From CAXMNX01 sp964194845 (GTDB lineage Bacteria; Pseudomonadota; Alphaproteobacteria; Rhodobacterales; Rhodobacteraceae), in NCBI GenBank assembly GCA_964194845.1, contig CAXMNX010000047.1:13566-77565 (forward strand): 64,000 nt of DNA, written 5' to 3'. The notes below the pieces were generated by a model. It ran no database searches. It had not been told where the DNA came from and worked only from the letters and a program-made list of their open reading frames with translations. Made by a program: the position numbers and the translations under genes. Of the stretch, positions 9,105 to 19,075 are shown in pieces (the stretch's first letter is position 1; the number at the start of each line of letters is the position of its first letter).

Positions 9105-9521
9105 ATGAGACAGAGGATTTTGGCGATTGTTGTGTCGCTGGGCTTGGCGTTTCCGGTCAGCGCGGCGGAAGTGCTGCCTTCTGAACCGGCGATAGAACAA
9201 ACGATCCAAAGCCAGATCGAGGCATTTCTGATCGACGATTTTTCGCGCGCGTTCACATTCGCGTCGCCGTCTATCCACGCGTTCTTTGGCAATGCCGAGC
9301 GCTTTGGCGCGATGGTGCGCAACGGCTTTCCGATGGTCTGGCGGCCGGGCGAGTTTCGGTTTCTGGAACTGCGCGACATTGACGGGCAGTTTTGGCAAAA
9401 GGTGCTGATCCGCGACGAACAAGGCGCGGTCCACCTGCTTGACTACCAAATGATCCAGACGCCCGAGGGATGGCGCATCAACGGCGTTCAAATTCTTCGC
9501 GCACCGGATGCCGGTGCCTGA
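9105..9521 (+). CDS. DUF4864 family exported protein
   Basis: Small predicted periplasmic protein, 138 residues, of a family common in Rhodobacterales and of unknown function. A Sec signal peptide (RQRILAIVVSLGLAFPVSAAE) is followed by the DUF4864 core: IQSQIEAFLIDDFSRAFTFAS, then FGAMVRNGFPMVW and the C-terminal GWRINGVQIL. The fold resembles NTF2/SnoaL-like cone domains, which is inference. The ATG at 9105 has GAGG six bases upstream; an ATG at 9093 would add four residues. The gene follows lysK by about 80 bases on the same strand. Confidence 0.8.
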   Translation: MRQRILAIVVSLGLAFPVSAAEVLPSEPAIEQTIQSQIEAFLIDDFSRAFTFASPSIHAFFGNAERFGAMVRNGFPMVWRPGEFRFLELRDIDGQFWQKVLIRDEQGAVHLLDYQMIQTPEGWRINGVQILRAPDAGA

Positions 9522-9692
9522 CGCGAGCGTGCGCATGGTTCAATCACGGTTAACAGACATCGCGTAAATCAATTGCCCGACGCCGGGCGAATGGATCCGG
9601 CCTGATCACGAAAGTCCAAGGCAAGCGACCCTTCGGGGCGCGTCCCATCTCTGTTGAGAGATGCGGCTTTCGACGGCATGAAAGGGCGCGAA

Positions 9693-9770
9693 ATGAATAA
9701 GGCGATCACTGACGGATTGGTGCTGATGCCACCGGTTTTTGGGGCGGGTCTCAACGTCTGGTCCAGCTAG
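9693..9770 (+). pseudogene. N-terminal fragment of the beta-helix protein, ended by an in-frame amber codon
   Basis: Twenty-five codons begin at the ATG at 9693 (MNKAITDGLVLMPPVF) and end at TAG 9768-9770. The same frame continues without another stop through the beta-helix gene to 11981, with DGTPGSVTYD directly after the stop. I recall related proteins of marine Rhodobacterales that begin MNKAITDG and read through this point, so this is most likely the original start and the TAG a nonsense mutation, or a codon that is read through. Confidence 0.6.
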
Positions 9771-9788
9771 GACGGAACACCCGGGTCT

Positions 9789-11981
9789 GTGACCTACGAC
9801 ACGATCGGGACAGCGGCGGTTGTTCCGGGCGACGTTGATTTCGGGTCGTGCCTTGAGCTTCAGAAAACCGATAGCATTCAGAAAATCCGCTACACCGGCG
9901 AAACGCCGATCCTGCCCGGGTGCTATTTGCGGGTAACTGCCCGCGTCAAGGCAATCTCGGGTGCATTACCGTCGGTGCGCATCGCCGGTTGGCCCGGTCA
10001 ATCAGGCAGCCTGCCGGTCTCCGGGCTGACGACATTCGGCACCTCGGTCACGCTTACCAACTATGGCGAAGTGGTCGAGGTCGTGGCGATCATTGGCAGT
10101 GGTCCCCGCACTGGTGTCGATCTCCATTGGGGTGATCCTGTTGTTTATGGCCACCTGGGGCTGGATTTGACCGGACCCACGGGCGGCATCGTTCGGGTCG
10201 ATGATGTCGAGGTTGAAGACGTAACCTCGGTCTTTCACCGCGTGATGATGGATTGGGTGGATGTTCGCGATTTCGGTGCCGTTGGTGACGGGGTTGCGGA
10301 TGATACTGCCGCTTTCCTGGCGGCCAACACGGCTGCCGCCGGGCGCGGTATTCTGGTCCCGGCCGGCACCTATGCGCTGAGCGACAACGTGACCTTTGAA
10401 TATCCCGTTCGCTTTGTCGGCACCGTCACATTGCCTGATGACAAACGATTGATTTTTCGCCGGAATTTCGACCTTCCGACCTATGCCGCCGCCTTTGGTG
10501 ACGAAGTTCAGGCATTCAAAAAAGGTGTGCAGGCGCTGGTGAATTTCTCGGATCACGAAAGCTTTGATCTGGGCGGGCGCCGGATCGAGGTTACAGACCC
10601 GATTGACATGGCTGCGGCCGCCGACACCGATACCTATGAAATTCGCCGTGTCATCCGAAACGGCCAGCTGAACGTGGTGCCGGGTGCCGCGTGGGACACG
10701 GATACGCAAACCAGTGTTGCAGGCTATGACGCAGGACAGCCGGTGACGCTGACATCGGTGGCCAACGTCGCCAACATCGAAATTGGATCGCTGGTCGAGG
10801 CAACGGGTGTTGGCCGCGAGGTATACGTCACGGACAAAAACATTGGCGCTGGCACCATAACCCTGTCGCAGCCTTTTCACGCAGCACCGGCAAGCCAGAC
10901 ATATACGTTCAAACGTTTCCGCTATGTGCTGGATTTTTCGGGGTTCACCAAACTTTCGAAATTCACACTGACCGATGTGGAGATCCATTGTCAGGGCGTG
11001 GCGAGTGCTGTGTTGCTGGCACCAGCCGGTGAAACGTTTCACCTGAAGGACTGCTTTATCACCAAGCCCAAGGATCGCGGGATCACCAGCCACGGTCAGG
11101 GCTGTCAGGACTTGCAGATCGACCGGTGCCACTTTGCGTCCGACGAACAATCTTCTCCGGCAACATCGCGGGTCTCGCTTGGGCTGAATGTCAACGCCAA
11201 CGACGCCAAAATCCGTGACAGCCGGTTCCAGCGGTTCGGCACAACGATGGTCCTGCACGGAAACGGCCATCTGGTTGTCGGCAACCACTGGTTTCAGGGC
11301 GACAATGTCACCGATGGCCCGCGCGTTGCGGGGCTGGTCTTGACCGAGCCGAATGTGAAGTCGGTGATCACCGGCAATTACATCGACAATTCATACATTG
11401 AATGGACCAACGAGCACGACGCGACGCCGGATTTCAGTGCCGAGTATTCGTTCGGCGGCCTGACCGTGACCGGCAACATATTCACCGTCAATGACGCGGC
11501 ATCGTTTTTTGCGTGGTTCGTGGTGAAGCCCTTCGGATCCGGCCACTTTATCCATGGGCTATCCGTTACCGGGAATACGTTCAAATCGCTGAACGGGACG
11601 ACCGATCGGGTTGAAAAGGTTGACGACAGTATCGCTGCCCTGGACTTTGGCCTGACGCGAAATGTCGAGTTTTCCGGCAATACTTTCAACGGGATCGGGC
11701 AAAACACGATCAACCCGGTGACGCTGGAGTTCGATCAGGTATCGGTGGCGACAACCTGGACCGTCGACGTGTCTGGCTACTTGCCGTTTGGCGGCTGGGC
11801 GCGCGAAGTAACCTCGGTCGTGACCGAAAATGCCATCCAGAACGGCGCGGCGGTTGATGTTTTCTGGACGCCTTATGTCACGACATTGGCGGGCGCGTCG
11901 CAAGATCAGATCTCGCTGACCTGGCCCGAACCGGTGCAGGGCCGGGTTTATGTGACGGCGCGCGTCGATAAACCAATTTGA
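9789..11981 (+). CDS. Pectate lyase-superfamily (GH28-related) right-handed beta-helix protein
   Basis: Protein of 730 residues if translation restarts at the GTG at 9789; 762 if read from 9693 through an amber codon. The N-terminal part is a beta-sandwich-like region. Near residues 158-173 comes VRDFGAVGDGVADDT, the entry motif of the Pectate_lyase_3/GH28-related fold, followed by beta-helix coils (for example repeats of GNTF, GNIF and GNYI in the second half). Such proteins bind or cleave polysaccharide, or act as phage-type tail spikes. No signal peptide is seen at either start. The GTG has no good Shine-Dalgarno. The enzymatic residues cannot be assigned, so activity is uncertain. Confidence 0.7.
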   Translation: MTYDTIGTAAVVPGDVDFGSCLELQKTDSIQKIRYTGETPILPGCYLRVTARVKAISGALPSVRIAGWPGQSGSLPVSGLTTFGTSVTLTNYGEVVEVVAIIGSGPRTGVDLHWGDPVVYGHLGLDLTGPTGGIVRVDDVEVEDVTSVFHRVMMDWVDVRDFGAVGDGVADDTAAFLAANTAAAGRGILVPAGTYALSDNVTFEYPVRFVGTVTLPDDKRLIFRRNFDLPTYAAAFGDEVQAFKKGVQALVNFSDHESFDLGGRRIEVTDPIDMAAAADTDTYEIRRVIRNGQLNVVPGAAWDTDTQTSVAGYDAGQPVTLTSVANVANIEIGSLVEATGVGREVYVTDKNIGAGTITLSQPFHAAPASQTYTFKRFRYVLDFSGFTKLSKFTLTDVEIHCQGVASAVLLAPAGETFHLKDCFITKPKDRGITSHGQGCQDLQIDRCHFASDEQSSPATSRVSLGLNVNANDAKIRDSRFQRFGTTMVLHGNGHLVVGNHWFQGDNVTDGPRVAGLVLTEPNVKSVITGNYIDNSYIEWTNEHDATPDFSAEYSFGGLTVTGNIFTVNDAASFFAWFVVKPFGSGHFIHGLSVTGNTFKSLNGTTDRVEKVDDSIAALDFGLTRNVEFSGNTFNGIGQNTINPVTLEFDQVSVATTWTVDVSGYLPFGGWAREVTSVVTENAIQNGAAVDVFWTPYVTTLAGASQDQISLTWPEPVQGRVYVTARVDKPI

Positions 11982-12018
11982 CGCCGCCATTACTGTGGCA
12001 ATTCGATTGTGTGTGTTA

Positions 12019-12039
12019 GGCTCCTCCTCAGGAGGAGCC
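12019..12039 (+). promoter_or_regulatory. Perfect inverted repeat that contains the Shine-Dalgarno of the next gene
   Basis: Ten-base arms GGCTCCTCCT and AGGAGGAGCC flank a single central C, giving a perfect palindrome. The right arm is the AGGAGG ribosome-binding site of the gene starting at 12042. In RNA the outer eight bases can pair around a five-base loop (CTCAG), which would hide the Shine-Dalgarno. There is no T-run, so it does not look like a terminator of the upstream gene. Confidence 0.6.
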
Positions 12040-12041
12040 GC

Positions 12042-12359
12042 ATGCCCGAAATTCGCAGTGATCGCCCGCTTCAAACTGTCATCACAACTTTCGAATGTTC
12101 ACCCGGCACTTGCACTGACTTGCTGGAAGCTCTGCGATCTGCATACGCCGAGTTCATATCAAAACAGCCTGGGTTTATTGGCGCGGGATTGCATGTGAAT
12201 GACGCCGAAACCCGCATTGCCAATTATTCTCAGTGGCAGAAGCGTGAAGATTTTCAGGCGATGTTGCGCACCGACGAAATGCAACAACGAAACCGCGAGA
12301 TTGCCCAGCTGTGTTCGCGGTTTAAACCGGTCATGTACGAAGTTGCCGGCGTCTTTTAG
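12042..12359 (+). CDS. Antibiotic biosynthesis monooxygenase (ABM) domain protein
   Basis: Cytosolic dimeric alpha/beta-barrel protein of 105 residues. Characteristic parts are the first strand FECSPGTCTDLLEALRSAYAEF, then QPGFIGAGLHVN and a C-terminal QWQKREDFQAMLRTDEMQQR helix. Family members range from quinol monooxygenases to heme-degrading enzymes and to proteins without known activity. A longer frame begins at 12009, but the ATG at 12042 lies two bases after a strong AGGAGG, itself inside a hairpin. The gene stands between the beta-helix gene and a convergent membrane-protein gene. Confidence 0.75.
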   Translation: MPEIRSDRPLQTVITTFECSPGTCTDLLEALRSAYAEFISKQPGFIGAGLHVNDAETRIANYSQWQKREDFQAMLRTDEMQQRNREIAQLCSRFKPVMYEVAGVF

Positions 12360-12374
12360 GCGAACGCCCGAATT

Positions 12375-12833
12375 TCAATTTTTCAGCATTTCAAGCCAGT
12401 CATTTATCGCGCGGATGACTTCCGCGCGTGACGACCCGGAATATCCGTATTCGAGCGGGTAAAGTCCGTCGTCGGTCAGAAGTGCCACCCTTTCCATCCT
12501 AGCACCTTCGCTCCAGCTGCCCTGCGATGCCGCCTGCTGGATCGTGGCCAGAGGCCGCGTTTCCTGTTTTTTCCCCGTCACGCGGGCGATGGTGCGTGTG
12601 AATGTGCCGCTCGATCGGTCGAAATCGAGCCGCTGAAACGGCATGAAATGCCAGGCGATGGCCGCAGCACCCAGCCCAAGCGCCAGCACCAGAATGGTCT
12701 CTCCGGTTCCTCGCATCTGCCCGGTCAGGGCGGCAAGCATCGCCGCCAGGCCCAAAAACCAGACAACCCCGGCCAAAAACCAGGGCCGATCTTCGATCAC
12801 GAGATTCTCGTCGGTTTCGTGAATGACACGCAT
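12375..12833 (-). CDS. Hypothetical membrane protein with two transmembrane segments
   Basis: 152 residues, not assigned to a known family. A short N-terminal stretch (VIHETDENLVIEDRPW) is followed by two hydrophobic helices at about residues 19-39 and 46-63, and a C-terminal soluble domain with a mix of strands (RLDFDRSSGTFTRTI, RVALLTDDGLYPLEYGYSG) and a final amphipathic helix. Tail to tail with the ABM gene upstream in the window. Similar proteins occur in Rhodobacteraceae as uncharacterised membrane proteins; no function can be proposed. Confidence 0.7.
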   Translation of the reverse strand: MRVIHETDENLVIEDRPWFLAGVVWFLGLAAMLAALTGQMRGTGETILVLALGLGAAAIAWHFMPFQRLDFDRSSGTFTRTIARVTGKKQETRPLATIQQAASQGSWSEGARMERVALLTDDGLYPLEYGYSGSSRAEVIRAINDWLEMLKN

Positions 12834-12884
12834 GTTCCAGCGAGCCTAGCCGCGATACAACGCTTCGCAAAGCGTCGGTTTGGC

Positions 12885-13184
12885 CTAGTCCCGCGTCGAT
12901 GCAATCGCTGAGATATCGCTGGTTTGCGGGGGATTGGCGAATGTCGGGCCGACCTTCACTTTGTAATCAGCAAAGGTTGCGGAATTCAGAAATCCCTGCT
13001 TCGCCGCGTCATCGACGAACTCAAGAATGCCAATGAATTCAACGGGGTTATCGGTGGAAAAGCAGGAATAATGCAGGCCTGCGATGCCTTCGGACTTCAG
13101 CCCGGCGACAAGTGCCTCCATTGCTTGCGCCTGATCGGCGTGGCTGTCGGCCGAGGTAAGCGTGTAGCGGACGAGGAATGACAT
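12885..13184 (-). CDS. Small dimeric alpha/beta-barrel (ABM-like) protein
   Basis: 99 residues. Layout fits a ferredoxin-like dimeric barrel: first strand FLVRYTLTSAD, helix QAQAMEALVAGLKSEGI, strand GLHYSCFSTDN, then IGILEFVDDAAKQGFLNSATFADY and a C-terminal tail of about 20 residues. The ATG at 13184 has a good AAAGGAA Shine-Dalgarno; the longer frame to 13625 that contains it overlaps the VOC gene and is rejected. Probably a stress- or aldehyde-related monooxygenase-like protein, but no active-site residues can be named. Confidence 0.7.
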   Translation of the reverse strand: MSFLVRYTLTSADSHADQAQAMEALVAGLKSEGIAGLHYSCFSTDNPVEFIGILEFVDDAAKQGFLNSATFADYKVKVGPTFANPPQTSDISAIASTRD

Positions 13185-13269
13185 TTTGGGGTTCCTTTCG
13201 CGGGACCAATGCCGGATTAGGCCGCTGAATTGGGGTGGGGTCAATGCACAAGTGGACGTGTGCGGGTGA

Positions 13270-13653
13270 CTATGCGTTGTGTTCGGCGGCGTCGAAATCG
13301 ACGTGGATATGGTTGCCGTCCGGGTCATGCACGTTGACCTGAACGACAGGAAATCCCGGCACCGGATCGATGCTGTGGCGAATGCTGCGGGTGTCGAGAA
13401 GTTTGAGAAAGTCACCAAGCCCGGTGGCGCGGAGCGCGAAATGCTCAAGCGTGACGTTGCCGCCGGCCTCGGGCGCAGCCTCAACGCCGACCAGATGCAC
13501 CAGTGCGAGATCGCCAAGGTAGAGCCAGGCACCGGGAATGCCGAAGTTGGGGCGCTTGCCGGGATGCAGGCCGAGGATATCGCCATACCATTCGACCATG
13601 GCGTCAAGGTTGGCGGTGCGGACATTCACGTGATCGAAAGCGGTGACGGGCAT
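13270..13653 (-). CDS. VOC (glyoxalase/bleomycin resistance) family protein
   Basis: 127 residues forming one vicinal-oxygen-chelate unit made of two beta-alpha-beta-beta-beta modules. The first module begins FDHVNVRTANLDAMVEWYGD, with the His metal ligand in DHV, and the second holds LEHFALRATGLGDFLKLL, ending in VQVNVHDPDGNHIHVDF, where DPDGNHIH contains the usual metal-binding region. Members act as glyoxalases, dioxygenases or drug-binding proteins. The gene lies 85 bases upstream of the ABM-like gene on the same strand and may share its transcript. Confidence 0.85.
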   Translation of the reverse strand: MPVTAFDHVNVRTANLDAMVEWYGDILGLHPGKRPNFGIPGAWLYLGDLALVHLVGVEAAPEAGGNVTLEHFALRATGLGDFLKLLDTRSIRHSIDPVPGFPVVQVNVHDPDGNHIHVDFDAAEHNA

Positions 13654-13802
13654 GGGGCCTAGAAACGGCGATTAATAGTTTGCGGTCAAGGTGGATAATT
13701 CCCATGAACATCTGCGGGGGCGGATAATTCCCCTAATGGCAAAAATCGTGCTAACGGTCGTCTGCGCAATGCACGTAAAACAAACTACTCGAGGGGACGA
13801 CC

Positions 13803-14093
13803 ATGTTTGCACGCATCACACCGTATCAAATGAAAACCGAGACTCTGGACGAGGCGAAGGGCAAGATCGAAGTGTTAAAATCGCAAATCATGGGGTTGCC
13901 GGGGATCATTGAATTTATCAATGCAGTCGATAACGAGACGGGCAAAGGATATGTCGTTTCCTTGGTGGAAAGTCGCGAATTATCGGATGCAAATGCCGCG
14001 CAAGTGTCGGCAATCTGGGGGCAGTTTGCCGAGCATCTTACGGCGATGCCGACGCCGGAAGGCTACGATGTGTTTGCGCATTGGAAGAACTAG
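13803..14093 (+). CDS. Small hypothetical protein, probable dimeric alpha/beta barrel
   Basis: 96 residues with a GAGGGGA Shine-Dalgarno shortly before the ATG. It begins with a strand (FARITPYQMK), continues with a long helix (LDEAKGKIEVLKSQIMGLPGI), a strand containing YVVSLVES, and a helix QVSAIWGQFAEHL. This matches an ABM/stress-response barrel layout without a clear family motif. It is transcribed divergently from the VOC gene and is one of three barrel-type genes within 2 kb. Confidence 0.65.
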   Translation: MFARITPYQMKTETLDEAKGKIEVLKSQIMGLPGIIEFINAVDNETGKGYVVSLVESRELSDANAAQVSAIWGQFAEHLTAMPTPEGYDVFAHWKN

Positions 14094-14170
14094 CAGGGTA
14101 ATATTGCGGTGCGAGGGGTCGAAAACGCGCCGGGATTGTTTCACTTTATGACCATGAGCAACCGGCGGTG

Positions 14171-14524
14171 ATGACGCGGGACGAGTTCAATGCGTTTTGC
14201 GCGCGCCTGAAGGCGACGACCCACGTGGTTCAGTGGCGCAATGCGGACGTCTGGAAAGTCGGCGGCAAGGTCTTCGCGATCTGCGGCTGGAACAGCGGGC
14301 GGGATGCGTTCACGTTCAAGGCGGGCGACATCGCGTTTGAAGTGTTGGGGGGTGAGCCGGGGATACGGCCAGCGCCCTATCTGGCGTCGCGGGGGATGAA
14401 GTGGTTGCAAGTGTATGAGGAGCAGGGGATGAGCGACGGGGGGCTGAGGGAGCATATTGTGGCGAGTTATGAGATGGTTGTGAGCGGATTGACGAAGAAG
14501 GTGCGGGGGGAGTTGGAATTGTAG
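14171..14524 (+). CDS. MmcQ/YjbR family protein
   Basis: 117 residues of the MmcQ/YjbR (DUF419) family, which has a double-wing DNA-binding-like (CyaY-like) fold and unknown biochemical role. Family features are TRDEFNAFCARLKATTHVVQW, VWKVGGKVFAICGW, FKAGDIAFEVL and the C-terminal APYLASRGMKWLQV with a closing helix HIVASYEMVVSGLTKK. A GTG at 14168 lies directly upstream of the ATG and would add one residue. Followed at once by a palindromic repeat cluster. Confidence 0.88.
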   Translation: MTRDEFNAFCARLKATTHVVQWRNADVWKVGGKVFAICGWNSGRDAFTFKAGDIAFEVLGGEPGIRPAPYLASRGMKWLQVYEEQGMSDGGLREHIVASYEMVVSGLTKKVRGELEL

Positions 14525-14686
14525 GGTGCGTTTTCAACGCCCCGGATGCGATGCGTAGGCGGGGATTTATCCCGGCATTTGAAATGGCGGGGTGAAACCC
14601 CGCCCTACGTGGTTTGGTAGGGTGTGTGCTTGCACGCACCGGAGTTGCCGGTTGCGGCGGTTGATTGGTGCGTTTGAAAACGCACC
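14524..14686. repeat. Cluster of palindromic intergenic repeats (REP-like)
   Basis: The 323-base gap between the YjbR gene and the next gene holds at least four short hairpins built on the theme GTAGGGTGCG...CGCACCCTAC. Clear units are 14586-14604 (arms GGCGGGGT/ACCCCGCC), 14621-14640 (arms GGTGTGTGC/GCACGCACC, one mismatch) and 14667-14686 (perfect arms GGTGCGTTT/AAACGCACC). A weaker copy starts at 14524 and another near 14556-14575. The rest of the gap, to 14847, shows no gene. Confidence 0.7.
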
Positions 14687-14847
14687 CTACGCCTGCTGAG
14701 GCCCGGCCAGAGCGCGTCTATGAACTACCACAACATCAAAAGTGGGTGGGGCCGCAGGAGGCGAGCGTGTCGCTAGGGGGCATGACGTTCGTGGCCGCAG
14801 TGGGTGTAGCGGGGACGTGAAAGGGGCGGTGCGTGCGGGTATGCACG

Positions 14848-15459
14848 CTACGTTTGCTGCCTTTCTTCAAATGCGTCTGAGATAACCATTAGTGTTTCCC
14901 AAGAATAATCTAGACCGAAAAATTCGCCGTAGATTCTTATATAAGTCTGCTGCTTTGCGCGGAATGCATACCATCCCAGAGATGGAACGAAATAATCGAT
15001 TGAGACTTGATCTTGTTTCGCAAAGTAATGAATCTCACCCACTAGGACAAGAAGCTCATCAAAGCATTTACCAACGTATTCATCGATTTCTGTCAAACTC
15101 ATACTGGTGGTTCGCAATCCCTGTTCGACCGCATCGTGGTCAATTGTAGTTAGCCCGTCCAAACCCGGTACACGGTAGTCGAAACTTGATTAATCAATCA
15201 TGCGCAGCGCATCCTCAATAAAAGGTGATGCGCGAAATTCTGTTATGAATTTTCGGGCCTCTTGGTGATGTCTCCAAATGCGATCGCTTTCCGATAATTC
15301 TCGGTCTCGTCTTTTCTCGTCTAGGTATTTCCAAACACCGAAAGTCGCGACAAGCACCGCCAGGACGCCAGTCAGGACAGGGATATAGTCGATGAAACGG
15401 CACGGTTCGTGTCCGCACCTAGTGAAAAAATCCTGAGAAAAAAATTCTTTGAGATTCAT
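14848..15459 (-). pseudogene. Hypothetical membrane protein interrupted by one in-frame stop codon
   Basis: Two ORFs on the minus strand lie in one frame: 15459-15190 (89 residues) ends at TAA 15192-15190, and the same frame continues to 14848 with no further stop, with the next ATG at 15162. Read through, they form a protein of about 203 residues. A transmembrane helix lies at about residues 24-45 (IPVLTGVLAVLVATFGVWKYL), followed by a charged linker (DEKRRDRELSES) and a soluble helical domain (ARKFITEFRASPFIEDAL, later EIDEYVGKCFDELLVLVGEIH). I do not recognise the family with certainty. Base composition is lower in GC than its neighbours, which fits an acquired gene that is decaying. Confidence 0.6.
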
Positions 15460-15529
15460 TGCAGTTGACTTCGAATGGCTTCTAAACAGGTGTTTTCATT
15501 GTACCACAAATACACACAGTCGATAAGCA

Positions 15530-17710
<2,181 letters not shown>

Positions 17711-18044
17711 GGAGTGATTCCCTAAGGTTCTACCACATTTGATCTTCTTTTGTTCCGGTTCAAGGAAGGAATTGCATTGTCGGCCAGACTCCTGACAGAA
17801 CTCGTTTTTGGATCGGTTCCAATAGGTTAACGCGCCTGCAACCCTAAGTAGAAAAATTCTTGCCAACCCACGTATTTCGTGTAAATCTGCAACCCTAAGC
17901 AGCAGAACGGGTTGCCGATCGGATGCGCGACCCACCTACCCCTCGCTCCTCGTATCCCGGTCGGCAACCACTTCACCCCCTCACATCGACCCTTGCAACG
18001 CACCCGCGTATTGGTGATAGATCGCGGTGAAGAACGAGGCCCCT
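17711..18044. other. Intergenic region between uvrB and the NDUFS4-like gene, with a 13-bp direct repeat
   Basis: This 334-base region contains the promoters of two divergent genes. CTGCAACCCTAAG occurs twice, at 17836-17848 and 17887-17899, 51 bases apart (about five helical turns). I do not see a clean alphaproteobacterial LexA box (GTTC-N7-GTTC or GAAC-N7-GAAC), although GTTC half-sites are present near 17755. No gene is supported here. Confidence 0.5.
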
Positions 18045-18356
18045 ATGTCCGCACGCATCTTTCGCCCCGCCAAATCCGCCATGTCTTCCGGTCAGGCCAA
18101 AAGCCGCGACTGGGTGCTGGAATATTCAAATGCGTCCGGGCGTCTAGTGGACCCGCTGATGGGCTGGACGTCGTCGGAAGACACGCAAGCCCAGGTGCGT
18201 CTGCGGTTTCCAACAAAGGAAGCCGCGCTGGAATATGCGCGTGACCATGGGATTGATGCGGTGGTGAGCGAACCCAAGGTGCGCAAGCAAAATGTGCGGA
18301 TGCGCGGTTACGGCGAAAATTTCGCGACCGACCGGCGTGGAGCCTGGACGCATTAA
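18045..18356 (+). CDS. NDUFS4-like accessory subunit of NADH dehydrogenase (ETC complex I)
   Basis: 103 residues of the ETC_C1_NDUFS4 family, a supernumerary subunit of respiratory complex I found in alphaproteobacteria and mitochondria. Recognisable parts are RIFRPAKSAMSSG at the N-terminus, WVLEYS, the MGWTSSEDTQAQVRLRF stretch and EAALEYARDHGI. It binds the hydrophilic arm on the inner face of the membrane. The ATG at 18045 has GAGG upstream; an earlier in-frame ATG at 18027 would add six residues. It is a single gene away from the nuo operon, which is usual for this subunit. Confidence 0.9.
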   Translation: MSARIFRPAKSAMSSGQAKSRDWVLEYSNASGRLVDPLMGWTSSEDTQAQVRLRFPTKEAALEYARDHGIDAVVSEPKVRKQNVRMRGYGENFATDRRGAWTH

Positions 18357-18375
18357 AGCGGGCGACCCCGCAAAG

Positions 18376-18987
18376 TCAGCTTCGCGAAGTAACGTTCCGA
18401 ATGATGTATTCGATCATCATTTCAATCCGGTCCTGCGGCACGCCCGAGATGCGTCTTTCAAGGCCCAGCGCGACAATTCCATGCACCGAAGAAAACAACG
18501 CGCGGGTCTTCAGGTCGATCTCACTGGCGTCAGCTTGCGGGTAAACTTCCGATAGCGGCGTCGAGATGATGGAAAACAGCCGACCCAGTTCGTCAAGATA
18601 CCAGGCAGGCACGTCCCGGTCGGCCGACATCTTGACCCCGAACAAGGCCCGCCAAAGTGTGGGGTTGTCGCTGGCAAACCGCAGGTAGGCAAATGCGATC
18701 GTGATCATTCGGTCGGTGGGTCCGGTGTCTTGTCTGGCGTCAACCACGTCAGAGACAAAGGCGCCGAGGTGGCGAAACGTGCGCCCGTTCACCGCCAATA
18801 TCAGCCCTGTCATGTCGTCGAACACGTTGTATATCGCGCCGACCGCACATCCGGCCTCACCCGCAAGCGCCCGCGCGCGCAAAGAGCCAAGCCCCGATGC
18901 GCGAACCTGCGCTTCGGCGATGGTCACCAGCCGCTCGCGCAGCTCTTCGCGCCGTTTGTCGGTGTTTCGAGCCAATCGGGCCTCCAT
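18376..18987 (-). CDS. TetR family transcriptional regulator
   Basis: 203 residues. The N-terminal helix-turn-helix is at about residues 15-60 (RERLVTIAEAQVRASGLGSL, then ARALAGEAGCAVGAIYNVF), typical TetR. The C-terminal part (ITIAFAYLRFASDNPTLWRALFG) fits the WHG-type TetR ligand-binding domain. Convergent with the NDUFS4-like gene and divergent from the tRNA-Arg/glycosyltransferase side. No obvious target gene is adjacent in an operon, so its regulon is unknown; self-regulation is usual for this family. Confidence 0.88.
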   Translation of the reverse strand: MEARLARNTDKRREELRERLVTIAEAQVRASGLGSLRARALAGEAGCAVGAIYNVFDDMTGLILAVNGRTFRHLGAFVSDVVDARQDTGPTDRMITIAFAYLRFASDNPTLWRALFGVKMSADRDVPAWYLDELGRLFSIISTPLSEVYPQADASEIDLKTRALFSSVHGIVALGLERRISGVPQDRIEMMIEYIIRNVTSRS

Positions 18988-19075
18988 GAACGACGTTCAT
19001 TTGACTAGCGCGAAGGGCGGGCCCATGCAACTCTCTTGCCAATCGCGATATGCCCGGCCAATAACGGGCGCCAGC

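Noticed and set aside
9569..9754. 61-codon minus-strand frame upstream of the beta-helix gene
   Set aside because: It overlaps the conserved N-terminal segment of the plus-strand gene and has no recognisable features.
10002..11288. Open frame of 428 codons antisense to the beta-helix gene
   Set aside because: No recognisable motif; the plus-strand frame has the family motif and beta-helix repeats.
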